Assembly: GCF_937616625.2 (NCBI RefSeq)
Contig: NC_065574.1
Coordinates: forward strand, 11,224,501 to 11,288,500
Length of the DNA stretch: 64,000 nucleotides
Direction: 5' to 3'
From: Mercurialis annua
Lineage: Eukaryota; Streptophyta; Magnoliopsida; Malpighiales; Euphorbiaceae
Shown: one piece after another, positions 1-11,070 of the stretch
How the letters are laid out: the number at the start of each line of letters is the position of its first letter
Numbering within the stretch: the first letter of the stretch is position 1
Translations under genes and position numbers: made by a program
The notes under the pieces: generated by a model
What the model was told of the DNA's origin: nothing
Seen by the model: only the letters and a program-made list of their open reading frames with translations
The model's database searches: none

Positions 1-294
1 TTATATAAGGTTCAAAATATAATTAATTAATAATTATTTTAATTTTAAATTATTACATTCTTTAATAATAATAAAAATGAATTTTTTTTTTATAAAATTA
101 TACATGATATAATAGATTAATAGTCCTTTAATTTTGATTTAAATTGTTAAAGTCTTTAATATTAATAATAATTTATTATAATTTAAAACATTGTTACAAT
201 AAGGAATTGATTTTTCAAAAAAACAAAATATTAATTTTTTTATATAAAAATATTTTGTATATTTTTACTCGTCAATGTATGTTTTATTTCATAA

Positions 295-296
<2 letters not shown>

Positions 297-375
<79 letters not shown>
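297..375. repeat. (TA)n microsatellite
   Basis: About 39 uninterrupted TA dinucleotides. The rest of 1-907 is AT-rich DNA in which I see no gene; the reading frame crossing the repeat is only TA repeat translated. Confidence 0.95.
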
Positions 376-377
<2 letters not shown>

Positions 378-907
378 TACCAAATATATGATTAATATTT
401 TTTTATTTTGCACCTTGTATATTTTCTCGTCAATGTATGGGTTATTAATTAGTATATATGCAACGAGATAAAGTTGTATATTTTTATTAATACATAAGGT
501 GCAATAATTTATATTCTAAAAAATATTCAATTTTGTAAAAAATGTTAATTATTAACGTACTGAAATAAAAATAAATGTTAAATTTTTAAAAATTTCAACT
601 CCTAATTTTATAATTGTTTTAAATAAAAATAATAAAATAATAATAATATTATTAAAAATATGTTAATTTGAATTAAAATAAAATAAATTTTTTATATATA
701 ATTATAAATAAAGTTTTATAATTAATTTGATTTTTATGATTTTAAAGTAAAAATAATTTTGGAATTAAAATAAGATTTATTCTAAACAATTTGATCGTTT
801 GACTAAGTCAATTGACATTGTTAAGTTACTGAGTGTGTTTGTTTGTGAATTTGAACGAACGTATAAAGAAACTTTTTATATTTTTGAAACGCGAGAAATT
901 TTTAAGA

Positions 908-1375
908 GCAAATTACTCTAAGGTCCATCACATTTGTCATAATTCACAGTTTGATACTCCTTATTTGAAAATCAAATGATTTAATACCTCGGTTTTGATT
1001 CCGTCAACAATTAAGGGTTTATGTTAGTTCCGTTAATAATTTGATATTTATTTTCAAACGATTTGGTACCTCACTTTTGATTATGTAAATAATTTGGTAT
1101 CTCACTTTCAATTATATTAACGATTTGACACCTCATTTTTGATTATGTAAACAATTTAGTGCCTCACTTTCAATTATATTAAAAATTTGGTACCTCATTT
1201 CCAAGTGATTTGATACCTCACGTTTCATTCTGTTAACAATGTGGTACACTATGTTTAAAAGAAGGTTGCAATTGTTTGCAAAATCAAAACTGAGGGTACC
1301 AAATCGTTTGATTTTCAAACAATCGGTACTAAACTGTGAATTATGATAAACGTAAGAAGGCTTAAAATAATTTGC
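908..1375. mobile_element. Foldback MITE with internal short tandem repeats
   Basis: The two ends are imperfect inverted copies of about 90 bp: the left starts GCAAATTACTCTAAGG and the reverse complement of the right starts GCAAATTATTTTAAGC. Both then share a stretch reading CATAATTCACAGTTT. Between the ends is a degenerate tandem repeat of about 40 bp built on 'atttggtacctca' followed by 'ttttgatta'. There is no coding capacity. I infer a non-autonomous DNA transposon and saw no clear target duplication. Confidence 0.7.
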
Positions 1376-1500
1376 TTCGTTTTTAATTAATTATGTTGTA
1401 TTCTAACTGATCATGAGTTGGTTGTTGTGATACTTCTAGTCTATTGTTAGATGATGCTACATCGAAATAGAATTATGATGTAAAGTTGAGGATTAAAATA

Positions 1501-1785
1501 AGAGTTAATTGCAAATTAAATTATAAATTTTAATGTAATTTGCAATTACAATATAAAGTTTGAAATTTGCCAATATTAGTAACTAACTTTTATTTTTGGG
1601 CACATTGGTATGTCGACTAATCATGCAAACAAACACGTGACTGGATATTACAATGTCTACGTTAGTGTTATTTTAGCTCGGTGCATCAATTTGCCAAAAA
1701 ATAAAAAGTTGGTTACTGATATTGCTAAATTTCAATGTTTGTATTTTTGTACAATTGTCTCTATATTTGTATGATTTAATTTTTT
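1501..1785. mobile_element. MITE, family 'GTTAATTGCAAAT', copy 1
   Basis: This segment aligns over most of its length with 38636-38912. Both carry the left end GTTAATTGCAAAT, a middle reading 'attacaatgtc' then 'acgttagt', and a right arm 'aagttggttact' then 'attgcta' that mirrors the left arm. The right terminus is more decayed here than in the second copy, so the end coordinate is approximate. Confidence 0.65.
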
Positions 1786-1905
1786 ATATTAGAATTTTTA
1801 GTTCTAACTCAATCTTTTAGGTACAACAGTGTAAAGCATTAGGTATAGCCGTATAGGGTACGTGCGTACAATTAATGGGTATGTGCACACATCGCATGCA
1901 GCATG

Positions 1906-2136
1906 CTAGTGCAGTTGAAAAGGCTGAATTAAGAAGAAAAAAGAAGACAACCCTAGCTCATGAACACATAATTCTTTATTACTTAATGCTTCTTTGCCAT
2001 CAAACTTTAACGGCCAATTAATTCTCTCCACCGCCAAAATGTTGAAAAACAAGACATTTTTCATATCCATGTCTCTCATAATTTGGAGTTTGTCATCAAT
2101 GTATTCTTGCACCAATAACTCATCAGCTTTCAACAA
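1906..2136 (-). other. Unrecognised open frame, possibly a gene remnant
   Basis: A 76-codon minus-strand frame has a protein-like composition (residues such as DELLVQEYIDDKLQIMRD) and lacks the low-complexity look of chance frames nearby. A possible splice acceptor (TATCAG) lies just upstream on the minus strand. I do not recognise the family and found no matching exons nearby, so it may be a leftover exon or chance. The rest of 1786-2870 shows no gene. Confidence 0.2.
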
Positions 2137-2872
2137 CCTGATACTACTTAATTTACAGTTCTTTTAATTTATTTTAAGTGAATTATAATTAATTACTAAT
2201 ATTCTATGAAACTACATTATATAAATGAAATGATATTTTTGAATTTTATAGAATTTTTCTTTTAATTTAGCATCACTTATGTTATTCTTTGTTAAAAAGG
2301 ACTTACGGATCGTATATTAACTAACTGGGACTTCAATGATGTGGTTGGGGGGGAGCATGTATGAAAATGCTGGAATGTCAGGTCAATTCAGCTGAGCTGC
2401 TAAAATTCTAGAACCATATATTTTCTTAAATATTGCATAAAGTTTGGTGAACAAGGTAAATTCAATTGATTAAAAGTTGATCAAAGTGAAATTTCGATAA
2501 ATAGTTCATTTTTAATTGAATTTATAAATTAACTTCGTAATGAGCAAAATCCATTTTTTATAATTTTAAAAATTTAACTTCTAATATCAAAAAAATAAAA
2601 ATAAATTTAAAATCAAATTATAAATTATGTAACTTTTTTGATGGTTGAAAAAAAACGAATTTGAAGTTAAAAAAATCAAGAAAGGAATATGAAGCTTATA
2701 GGTACTGTATTGAGTTGAAAAATTAAGAAAATTAAATTAATTGAAAAAAATGGTTAAAATTGCAATTGAAATTAGGTTATTATTAAAAAAATGTTATGTT
2801 TGGATAGAATCGCAATAACCCATAAAATTTTGGATTTAATCTACCATTAGGCCTATAAAAAATGACTATTGT

Positions 2873-3075
2873 AACCTCAAAGCGCAAGTGAGTTGGTAAG
2901 GCGCTCTTTTCGTTTAAGTGAGTTCACGAATTCGAACCATACTGATGTATACAGTCGTTTAAAATTTGGTGTCAGAGTCTGCCTCCACAACAGACCTACA
3001 CTACTCGAATTTGAGATTAGTCTGAATGCAGAAGATTTAAATGTGCCGTCTTATAGTTAAAACTTGACCAAAAAA
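2873..3075 (+). mobile_element. tRNA-related SINE-like sequence
   Basis: The left part resembles a tRNA head with RNA polymerase III boxes: a box A-like run around 2886-2902 (CAAGTGAGTTGGTAAGGCG) and a box B-like run around 2926-2938 (ACGAATTCGAACC). The spacing of about 35 bp is normal for a SINE promoter. No cloverleaf or anticodon arm can be built, so it is not a tRNA gene. The 3' boundary is estimated and no target duplication was confirmed. Confidence 0.45.
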
Positions 3076-3474
3076 TTAAACGGCTTTGTACCAAAAAAAT
3101 TACCGTCAACAGTAAAAACAAACCATCAACAACAACTGAAGAAAAACAATAAAAAGTAAACTCTAGAACGCTAGGGTTTTTTTTGTTTGAGAAAAAAAAG
3201 AAAAGTTTACAAAAGGAATTAAATTACAATTGTAATTTATTCTTTGTGTCCTAAATAAATTCACTTATTACCCCTTCTTTTAAATGATGTGTCGTACCAT
3301 TTACCTATTCCTTCCATTTGTTTTAAATAAATTCAACATAATCATAAATATAGGCAGTTGAGAGTTAATAAGAAGCTCCACATTTGATTTTGTTGACTTA
3401 TTGTAAAATTGTGTCTCATATAATGACCCCTTTTTTTAATTCTTCCTTCATCTCCATAGCTCCCAATTACAAAC

Positions 3475-5767
3475 ATGGATTGGTCACATTCCCTCATGTT
3501 CTTGCCTTTTCTCATTCTTTTTTCTTCTTCCATTCATGGCATTCATGGTGATGCTATGGTTAGTGGCACTGTCTTTTGTGACCAATGCAAAGATGGCCAA
3601 CGATCTCTCTTTGATTATCCCATTTATGGTATAATTATTTTTTATATTTAGTTCACCGTTTTTATTTGGCGTTTTTCGATGCTTTTATTTTCGCGTTGTA
3701 CAAATTTTAGAGGTCCGATCTTGATACTTGAACATAACCTTTTGGAATTTTACATTTCGATGGTTTCGTTTTAATTTTCAAAAACCATTTTAAATTTTTT
3801 ATTTCAGTATTTTTCGTTTTCGTGCTATGTAGATTTTGTCGATTTACGCAATGCCCGTCTTGCAGGAATCAAAGTGAAGATGGAATGTGCAAATAGTAAT
3901 GGAGAAATCACAATGTCAAGAGAAGAGACAACAGATTGGTTAGGTAACTATGGAATGAGAGTTGATGGGAGTCCAGATTTGAGCAATTGTTATGCAGAGG
4001 TTTCAAGCAATGGTGATGGTGGTGGAGGTTCAAATGGCTGTGGTGTAGGAGCTGGTCCAGCACAAAAGCTGAGGCTAATGTTTAGAATGTTTGATATGGA
4101 AATTTATTCTGTGGACTCGTTGCTAACTCAGCCTTCTCAACCAATGTCTTTTTGCCCCAACTCGTCTAATAACCCGGTTCCTAAACCCGTAAGGCCGCCG
4201 GCTCCGGAGGTGTCTCCGGTGATGCCGCCTCCGCGCTTCAAGGTTCCTACATTGCCACCGCTACCTCCGTTGCCGCCTATGCCGCCGGTGCCTTTCCTGG
4301 AAGCATCTGCTTGTAGTCACAAGTAAGTTTTCGCATTACTATTTTTTATTTTATTTTACTCTTTATATATTTGCCTATAATTACTGAATTGATATTTTCA
4401 AAAACAAATTACTGAGTTGACTCACCGAGTTAAACCAAATAGACAGAATTGAAATATTTGAAAATAATTTAGTTTGATTTCAGTTAGAGATGTTAGAAAG
4501 TTGTGTTCAACCGAACCAACGAATTATTGCAGGTATTTAAAGTCTGACACATCTACTGAATAATGTGAAAGCCAATGTTTTGAAGCAAATTAAAAAAAAT
4601 GAGCTGGAATGACTTTAAAGTTTCACCAGAACTATTTTTTTTCCATATTAATTGATAGCTAGCTTCTTATATAATTTGAGTTATAGCTCGTCGGTTCCTC
4701 GCTTTGATTTGAATTCCACTTCAAATCTAACAAAACAATTCAAAATTTTATTTTGTAAATTGAATGAAATCATTTAAAAAAATGAATATTTCTAATATTA
4801 TCAAACTAAATAAATATTCGCTCAGTTTTTTTAATTCCAATTTATACCAAACAGTAATCATAAAAATTTATTACTGAAAATAAATCCAAACCAAATCTTT
4901 TAAAATTTTAGTATCATTTTATATGAAATTTTCTCTTTTATCTCTTTTTTTTTCTAAAATTAATTATTGTAATTCTAAATACAATTTAAAAGACAATCAC
5001 TACTAAAGGTACAAATGAAAAAAATAGTAACACTAATTATTTCTATCATCTTAATCTATGTGCAAAAGATTTATGTGTATAACTAAAACTGGATCTAATC
5101 AAATTTATCGGTTTGATTTTGATTTGAAATCTCCTAATTAAGCCTTGCAAAATGAGGGTGGGCATTTTAAATTTACATGTATGAGACTCAACTAAGATAA
5201 TAAAAAAAAATTATAATCAGATTTTATGTATAAGCGTTTGTAAATTTTTTTAAAAGAAAAACAAATAAATTTATAAAAATCGGCTGACTTTTTATGCTTT
5301 CAAGTGGCTGAACTGTATTTTCAATTTTTAGCGAATCGAATCAGATTGGTCTCAGTTGAACCAGTTCGAAAAACACTTGATTTTGACTAGCATGGTTTCG
5401 TTAATTTGTCAGGAATTGGACAATGCCGGAGTATAAATGCTACTGGAGAGCAATAAACCCCGAAATGAAAGTCGCGGTCGTGTTCGGTTTGGAAGCGGCC
5501 CGAAAATACGGCACCGACATGACATTATGGGAAGGACTCCAAGGAAGAAGTGACCCTTACAAGACTCTGCTACGAGAAGCCATAACTGCACTCCTCAATT
5601 CTTACAACAGTCTTCAATTTCCTTACAATGCAATAACTGTGGTTACACGTTTCAATTTGGCATTAATGGGTTCTCAGAGGACTGCTCTTCGTACTGCTCT
5701 TAGTTTCATTAGGGCCAATTCTGGTTATAGCGGTCGCACCCCTTGCAAATTCACTGCTTGCAACTGA
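3475..5767 (+). CDS. Secreted Ole e 1-like proline-rich protein, three exons
   Basis: Exons 3475-3628, 3866-4322 and 5413-5767 join in frame (966 nt, 321 aa) with GT-AG junctions. Residues 1-26 form a signal peptide ending near SSIHGIHGDA. Next comes an Ole e 1 / pollen-allergen-like domain opening VSGTVFCDQC, with further cysteines (MECANS, SNCYAE, FCPNS). A proline-rich linker at about 175-200 (PPLPPLPPMPP) leads to a conserved C-terminal region encoded wholly by exon 3 (CYWRAINPEMKVAVVFG to FIRANSG). The ATG at 3475 is chosen because it supplies the signal peptide. The family is extracellular and linked to the cell wall; the role here is unknown. There is a gene-free gap of about 1 kb after the stop. 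Confidence 0.88.
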
Positions 5768-6744
5768 TTTGTTCGGATGATGTTTATTTATTGCATAATT
5801 ACGTTTGTATTGTCAATTTGATGCTACTTGCTTCTTATTTATTGAATTGTAAACTTGTAGTGTTAGTTTACAAACAAGTATACTAAATACATAAAAACTT
5901 CTCCCTCTACATTGTTTTGTTTCCGTCCATATGAATTTTATTTTTACATTTTTTCTCCGTTACTCATATCTGGATGAAATGAAATTTATTTTGAATTTGA
6001 ATAAGTATTATTGTGATTTTATTTTCGCTTTACATGTCGGCTTTTTTGAATTATTCAAGGACTTTTAGTGATTATTTGAAAGCTAAATTTAAATTCTTGA
6101 TGATTTAATATTTTTTTGGTGGTTTTATAATCTATCTTTTCGAAATTTCATTGAAGATGAATATGATCGAAAAGTGGTAAGTGTCAAGAAATCGAGTGGA
6201 TCGTTATTTAATCAGAAAAGTATATAATTATGTTTTTCGCTTCAACATAATTTTATTCATCATTGAGAGTCAAAACGACATTTAGTGAGATTCATTTTTT
6301 TCTTCTTTCCAATTAACTCTTTACTTGGATTTTTGATTATTTTTATTTTATTATATGATTTTCATTTTTTTGTAAAAATTGGTACAAAAATTTGTTTGAA
6401 TCTGAACTGGTTGTGTGTCTGATGCCAATATTACTTATTTAAGTGTACTTGGTTTCATTTTATAATTGATTAAATTTATTAATATTTTAATAAATTATAA
6501 TAATTTTGAAGAAAAAAATAGATTATTTTGCCAGAGTGACGTGGTCAATAATTGAATATAATCGAGAAATGTCATTTCCGATTTTACATCAATCTATGTT
6601 GAACAAATTTTATTAAAGTATAAATCTATGGTAATTGAAAAATTAAATTTTTATTATAAAAAAATAAAATAATTTCTGTTACCTTTTAAAATGAAACCAA
6701 AATACACCCCAATATTATAATCTAAAAAAAAGTGCGCCAATATT
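5768..6744. other. Intergenic DNA, no gene seen
   Basis: AT-rich 3' flank of the Ole e 1-like gene. No open frame, repeat or RNA gene could be supported. Confidence 0.6.
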
Positions 6745-6753
6745 TTTAAGTTT

Positions 6754-7042
6754 GGGAAAAGGTGCAAAAATGACATTTATGTATATCATGTGTCTCTTAT
6801 TGGCATCTTATGTATTTCGGATCTCAAATATGACCCTATTGTTGTGAAAATGTATCAAAAAAAGAACACAGAAAATGGACGGTGTTAAACAGAAATGAGT
6901 ATGGCATTAAACGAAAATATTAACGGAAGAGTCATCTTTGATACTTTTTCAAGACGTTAGGGTCATTTTTGAGATCCGAAATACATAAGGTGCCAATATG
7001 AGATGGGGGATAAACATTAGGGTTATTTTTGCACCTTTTCCC
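6754..7042. mobile_element. Mutator-type foldback MITE upstream of amidase A
   Basis: The ends are inverted copies: GGGAAAAGGTGCAAAAAT on the left and the same sequence reverse-complemented on the right. Similarity continues inward for about 100 bp, including 'ggtgccaat' and 'atgtatttcggatct' motifs. A perfect 9-bp target duplication, TTTAAGTTT, flanks it (6745-6753 and 7043-7051), as expected for Mutator-like elements. It ends 65 bp before the amidase A start codon, so it lies in that gene's promoter or leader. Confidence 0.88.
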
Positions 7043-8984
7043 TTTAAGTTTTAACCCAATTTTCAACTCTCCGAACATCAGAAAACAGTTGAGAGTTGAC
7101 CTTGAAGATGAAGATCAATGTCTCATCATCGTCTTCAAAATTAATCCTTCTGCTACTTCTGATCCTCACCATCTTCATCCCAATCAACAGCTCACATTTC
7201 CAAATAAAAGAAGCAACAATCAAAGATCTTCAGCAAGCTTTCTCAGAACACATACTAACCTCAAAACAGCTAACCACATTCTACTTAAACCAAATCCAAT
7301 CCCTCAATCCGCTACTTCGCAGCGTACTGGAGATAAATCCCGACGCGTTAGATCAAGCAGAGAAGGCTGATCGAGAGAGGGAGATGAATCAGGGACGTGC
7401 ATCATTAGGGGAGTTGCATGGAATTCCTGTGCTGATCAAGGATGGTATAGGGACCAAGGATAAGCTGAACACGACGTGCGGGTCGTACGCTCTTCTAGGG
7501 TCTGAGGTGGCGCGTGATGCCGGAGTGGTGGAGAGGTTGAGAAAGGGTGGTGCTGTTATATTGGGGAAGGCTAGTCAAAATGAGTGGTATGGATCTAGGT
7601 CTATGGAAATTCCCGCGGGTTGGTGTGCTAGAGGTGGTCAAGCTGTGGTTAGTACTTCTTTTTATGTTAATTCCAAAAATTTTGTGTTTTGTTTTTTTAC
7701 GGTTATTTTTTATACTCTCTAAAGATATAAATGTCGATATAGTTAAAAATCTATATACTAAACTCTAAAAATAGATCAAGTTTGACTTATCTGTATCCGC
7801 TTATAAGTTCTAATTTTAATATGGAATAACATTTTATTGTTAGTTTTGTCATGTAAGACTTTTGTTTAGGGGTGCGAATTATATAAGGAGGAAAATTCTA
7901 ATTAATAATTTCTTCATATTGATCGAGAGGAATTTAGAATGAAATTTTTTGTGTAACGAAATTTACATATTCAACTAACTCTGCCTACCCGTGAGTAGCT
8001 CTGCCGCTGCTTTCGTTGAACTAATAAGACAATGACAATTTTAATCATTGCCTCATACATATTGTTGCAGAATTAACAATTTGATTGTGTATATATGTAA
8101 AAATTGGTACAAAAGTTTGTTTGAAAATTTGGGGCTGTAATATGAGTAAGTTATTTACTTAACTAATGCAGAACCCTTATGTGAAATGGGGAAATCCATG
8201 TGGTTCAAGTAGTGGATCAGCAATATCAGTGGCTGCAAACATGGTAACAGTCTCGCTGGGAACTGAAACTGATGGTTCTATTCTTTGCCCAGCAGATCAC
8301 AACTCTGTAGTAGGCATCAAGCCAACTGTTGGGCTCACTAGCCGTGCTGGTGTCGTTCCAATTTCACATCGTCAGGACTCAATCGGGTAAACAGTTGAAA
8401 ACTTCGCCAAATTCTGAATTCCACCTTCTAATTTTCTGTCAGTCAAACACATTTCGGTAATCTTGCAAAAGTATTAGAATCTAGTAACAATTTCAAAAAT
8501 GGGAATGGAAATGCAGGCCCATATGCCGGACTGTATCAGATGCAGTGTATGTTCTTGATGCTATTGTTGGTTTCGATCCAAGAGACTCTGAAGCAACAAA
8601 GGAAGCTGCTAAGTTCATACCTGCAGGTGGTTATAAGCAGTTTCTGAAGCAGGACGGACTAAACGGAAAAAGACTTGGAGTGGTTCGTCATCCGTTTTCT
8701 GACTTTTACAACGATTCATCAATCCTGTCAGACTTCGACAACCACCTGGAAGTTTTCAGGTACTACTCAGACTACGATAATCATTGACGTTGAGAATGCA
8801 AAATTTACAGTTTCAGAAACAGAAACGAAATGACAAAATATTGGACTCCTATAGGCGAGGAGGTGCAACTGTGTTGGACGATCTGCAGATAGCGAATATT
8901 GATGTAATAATGGATTCCACTCAAAGCGGTGAAGCATTAGTGATCCTCGCTGAATTCAAGCTGACGATTAATCAATATCTCAAT

Positions 8985-8987
8985 GAA
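8985..8987. repeat. CACTA target-site duplication, left copy (GAA)
   Basis: GAA stands directly before CACTA and is repeated directly after TAGTG at 17288-17290. Three bases is the family's standard duplication length. The GAA is also a codon of amidase A (Glu in YLNE). Confidence 0.93.
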
Positions 8988-8992
8988 CACTA

Positions 8993-9340
8993 CTAGAAAT
9001 CAGCTTATTAGCGACCGCAATTAGCGACGGAACCTAGTTCCGTCGCTAAACTGATGAATTACCGACGGCCTTGGCGACGGATAGTAAATCCGTCGCCAAT
9101 TCTCCAAAACACCATGGCGGGAGCTGACCCGCCAATTTTGCAGACTGAAATTAGCGACGGATTGTACTATCCGTCGCTAAACTTCCAATAATATTTGGCG
9201 GGAGCAAACCCGCCAAATTTACATGTTGAAATTAGCGACGGATTACAAAAATCCGTCGCCAATTTCATGGTGCTGTTGAAACGCATCGTTTTAGGGATGT
9301 ATTTAGCGACGGATTGTAATCCGTCGCTAAATATAACCCT
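8993..9340. repeat. CACTA left subterminal repeat array
   Basis: About ten copies of TTAGCGACGGA or close variants occur, mostly as head-to-head pairs (motif, 3-6 bp spacer, TCCGTCGCTAA). They alternate with a second palindrome built on TGGCGGGAGC and CCCGCCAA. In CACTA elements such arrays are the expected binding sites of the second element-encoded protein. Confidence 0.88.
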
Positions 9341-11070
9341 TGAAACGATGCGTTTCATTTTTCTTTCTCCTCCCTTACTTTTCTTTTCCCCTAATTTTTT
9401 CTTTTCTCTACTTCCCGCCGCCGGTCACCTTCTTCCACCATCCAATCCTCCTTCGCCGCCGCCGGTCACCTATCGCTGCCGCCATCCAATCCTCCTTCGC
9501 CGCCGCTGTTCTTATTTCTCCGCCTCCTTATCCGTGCCGTTGTTGCCGCCGCCCGTCGAGTTCAGACCAGCCTTTGCTGCCGCCGCCGTCCACTTTCTTC
9601 CACCTGCCGTTGCCGGTCCAGGTATGTATTCTTCTATTTTTTTGTTTGTTTTACTATAAAACATTAGGTTATTTTTATCCATCACATTTGTTTCTAATTT
9701 CCAGCCTCCCACCGTCGCCACCGCTGCCGCCGCCGTCGCCACCGCTGCCGCTGCCGTCTTCAGTTCCGCTGCCGGTCCAGGTATGATTAACATTAGGTTA
9801 AGTTTTATTTTAATTAATATTAATTATTTTAGTTTAGTAATTAGTTAACTTAGATTAATTAGATTAAGGTTAATTTTATATTAGATTAGGTTATTTAGTT
9901 AATTTAATTTATCATTAGTTAGTACATTAAGGTTAATTTTATACCTAATTAGTAAATTTAGGTTATTTTATATTAATTATGTCAATTTGGGTTATTTGAT
10001 TAGGTTAATTAAATAGTTTAATTTTAAGTTGATTACATTATATATAAATGATTAGGTTAATTAAATTATAAATGATTAGGTTAATTAAATTGTTTAATTT
10101 TAATTTGATTAAATTTTGAATGATTATGTTAATTAAATTTTTGTATTATAGGTTAAATAAAAAATATTTTAGGTTAAATATTTTATTAGATTAATTGTAT
10201 TGTTTAATTTTGTTAAATTAAGTTAGTTAATTTGTAATATTAGGCAACCTATAATTTTAATTTATGTTAATTATGTTAATTAAATGAAATTAGCGTAATT
10301 TATTAACCGTATGCTTTATTGGAAAAACATTGAGATGAAATAAGTTGTTGGTTATGTTGGAATATGTATTGTTTACTTGCAGGCTTTCCCTGAAAAATGG
10401 GTGATGCTCATTTTTAGGGGAAATGCTGCCGGTTTTTTTTAAATATTAAAAACTAATGAAAAACTTAAACCGTAGGATTTTGGCGCTGATAGCCGTAGAC
10501 TGTTTTCGCACTAAACCGACCGTTCTCATAAGTCCTCTAATTTGCGGTTCTGCTCTTCAACAAGTAAGTGTTATTGCATTTTTGTATTTCAATTTAATTA
10601 ATTAGTTCGAGTAAATTGAATAACTGTTAAATTTAATCAACAAAGATTTTATTCCCACCGAATAAAATCTTACCTAGCCGTAGAAACCCGTCCCGTGTGT
10701 TCAAGAGATTGAACGACACGAGATTGTACGTGTGTACAGTTCGTAAAACTGCTGTCGTCTGCGTAATTTGATCACGAAAAAACATATATGTATGGATATG
10801 GTATAAAAATATTTGGTAGTTTTCTGGCGTATGTTCTCCGGGTGGCTATTTAATATAGGCTGTGTAACGCTTATTCCTTACGGAATATATAATTAGCGTT
10901 ACACACCTATATTATATAATGCAACTGGGGAACGACGCTGGAAGGCTGCCGAATATTTTTTCCGTATTCATGCATATATCGTGATCGAATTATGGGGCGC
11001 CAGTTTTGCGAATGGGATAGGACCCTACCCTTTTAGCAGTCAATTACATTGACTTTGCTACGTTGAGCTT
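9341..11070 (+). promoter_or_regulatory. CACTA leader with probable non-coding spliced exons
   Basis: A GC-rich pyrimidine/CCG stretch (9400-9780) contains two nearly identical donor blocks, CCGGTCCAG followed by GTATG, at 9621/9622 and 9780/9781. A possible acceptor CCAG lies at 9701-9704 and another TTGCAG before 10382. An AT-rich run follows to 10380. A hairpin at about 10850-10915 pairs 'tgtgtaacgct' with 'agcgttacaca'. No convincing protein is encoded. I infer a 5' leader of the transposase transcript; the splice sites are guesses from sequence. Confidence 0.5.

Noticed and set aside
144..395. Open frame of 83 codons at the left edge
   Set aside because: Its C-terminal half is the TA microsatellite (alternating Ile-Tyr).
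2880..2945. tRNA gene
   Set aside because: Box A and box B resemblances are present but no acceptor stem or anticodon arm can be formed; SINE-like is the better reading.
9167..9793. Several overlapping proline/alanine-rich frames on both strands
   Set aside because: They come from the CCG-rich CACTA leader and subterminal repeats; no domain, no start context, and splice-like sites interrupt them.
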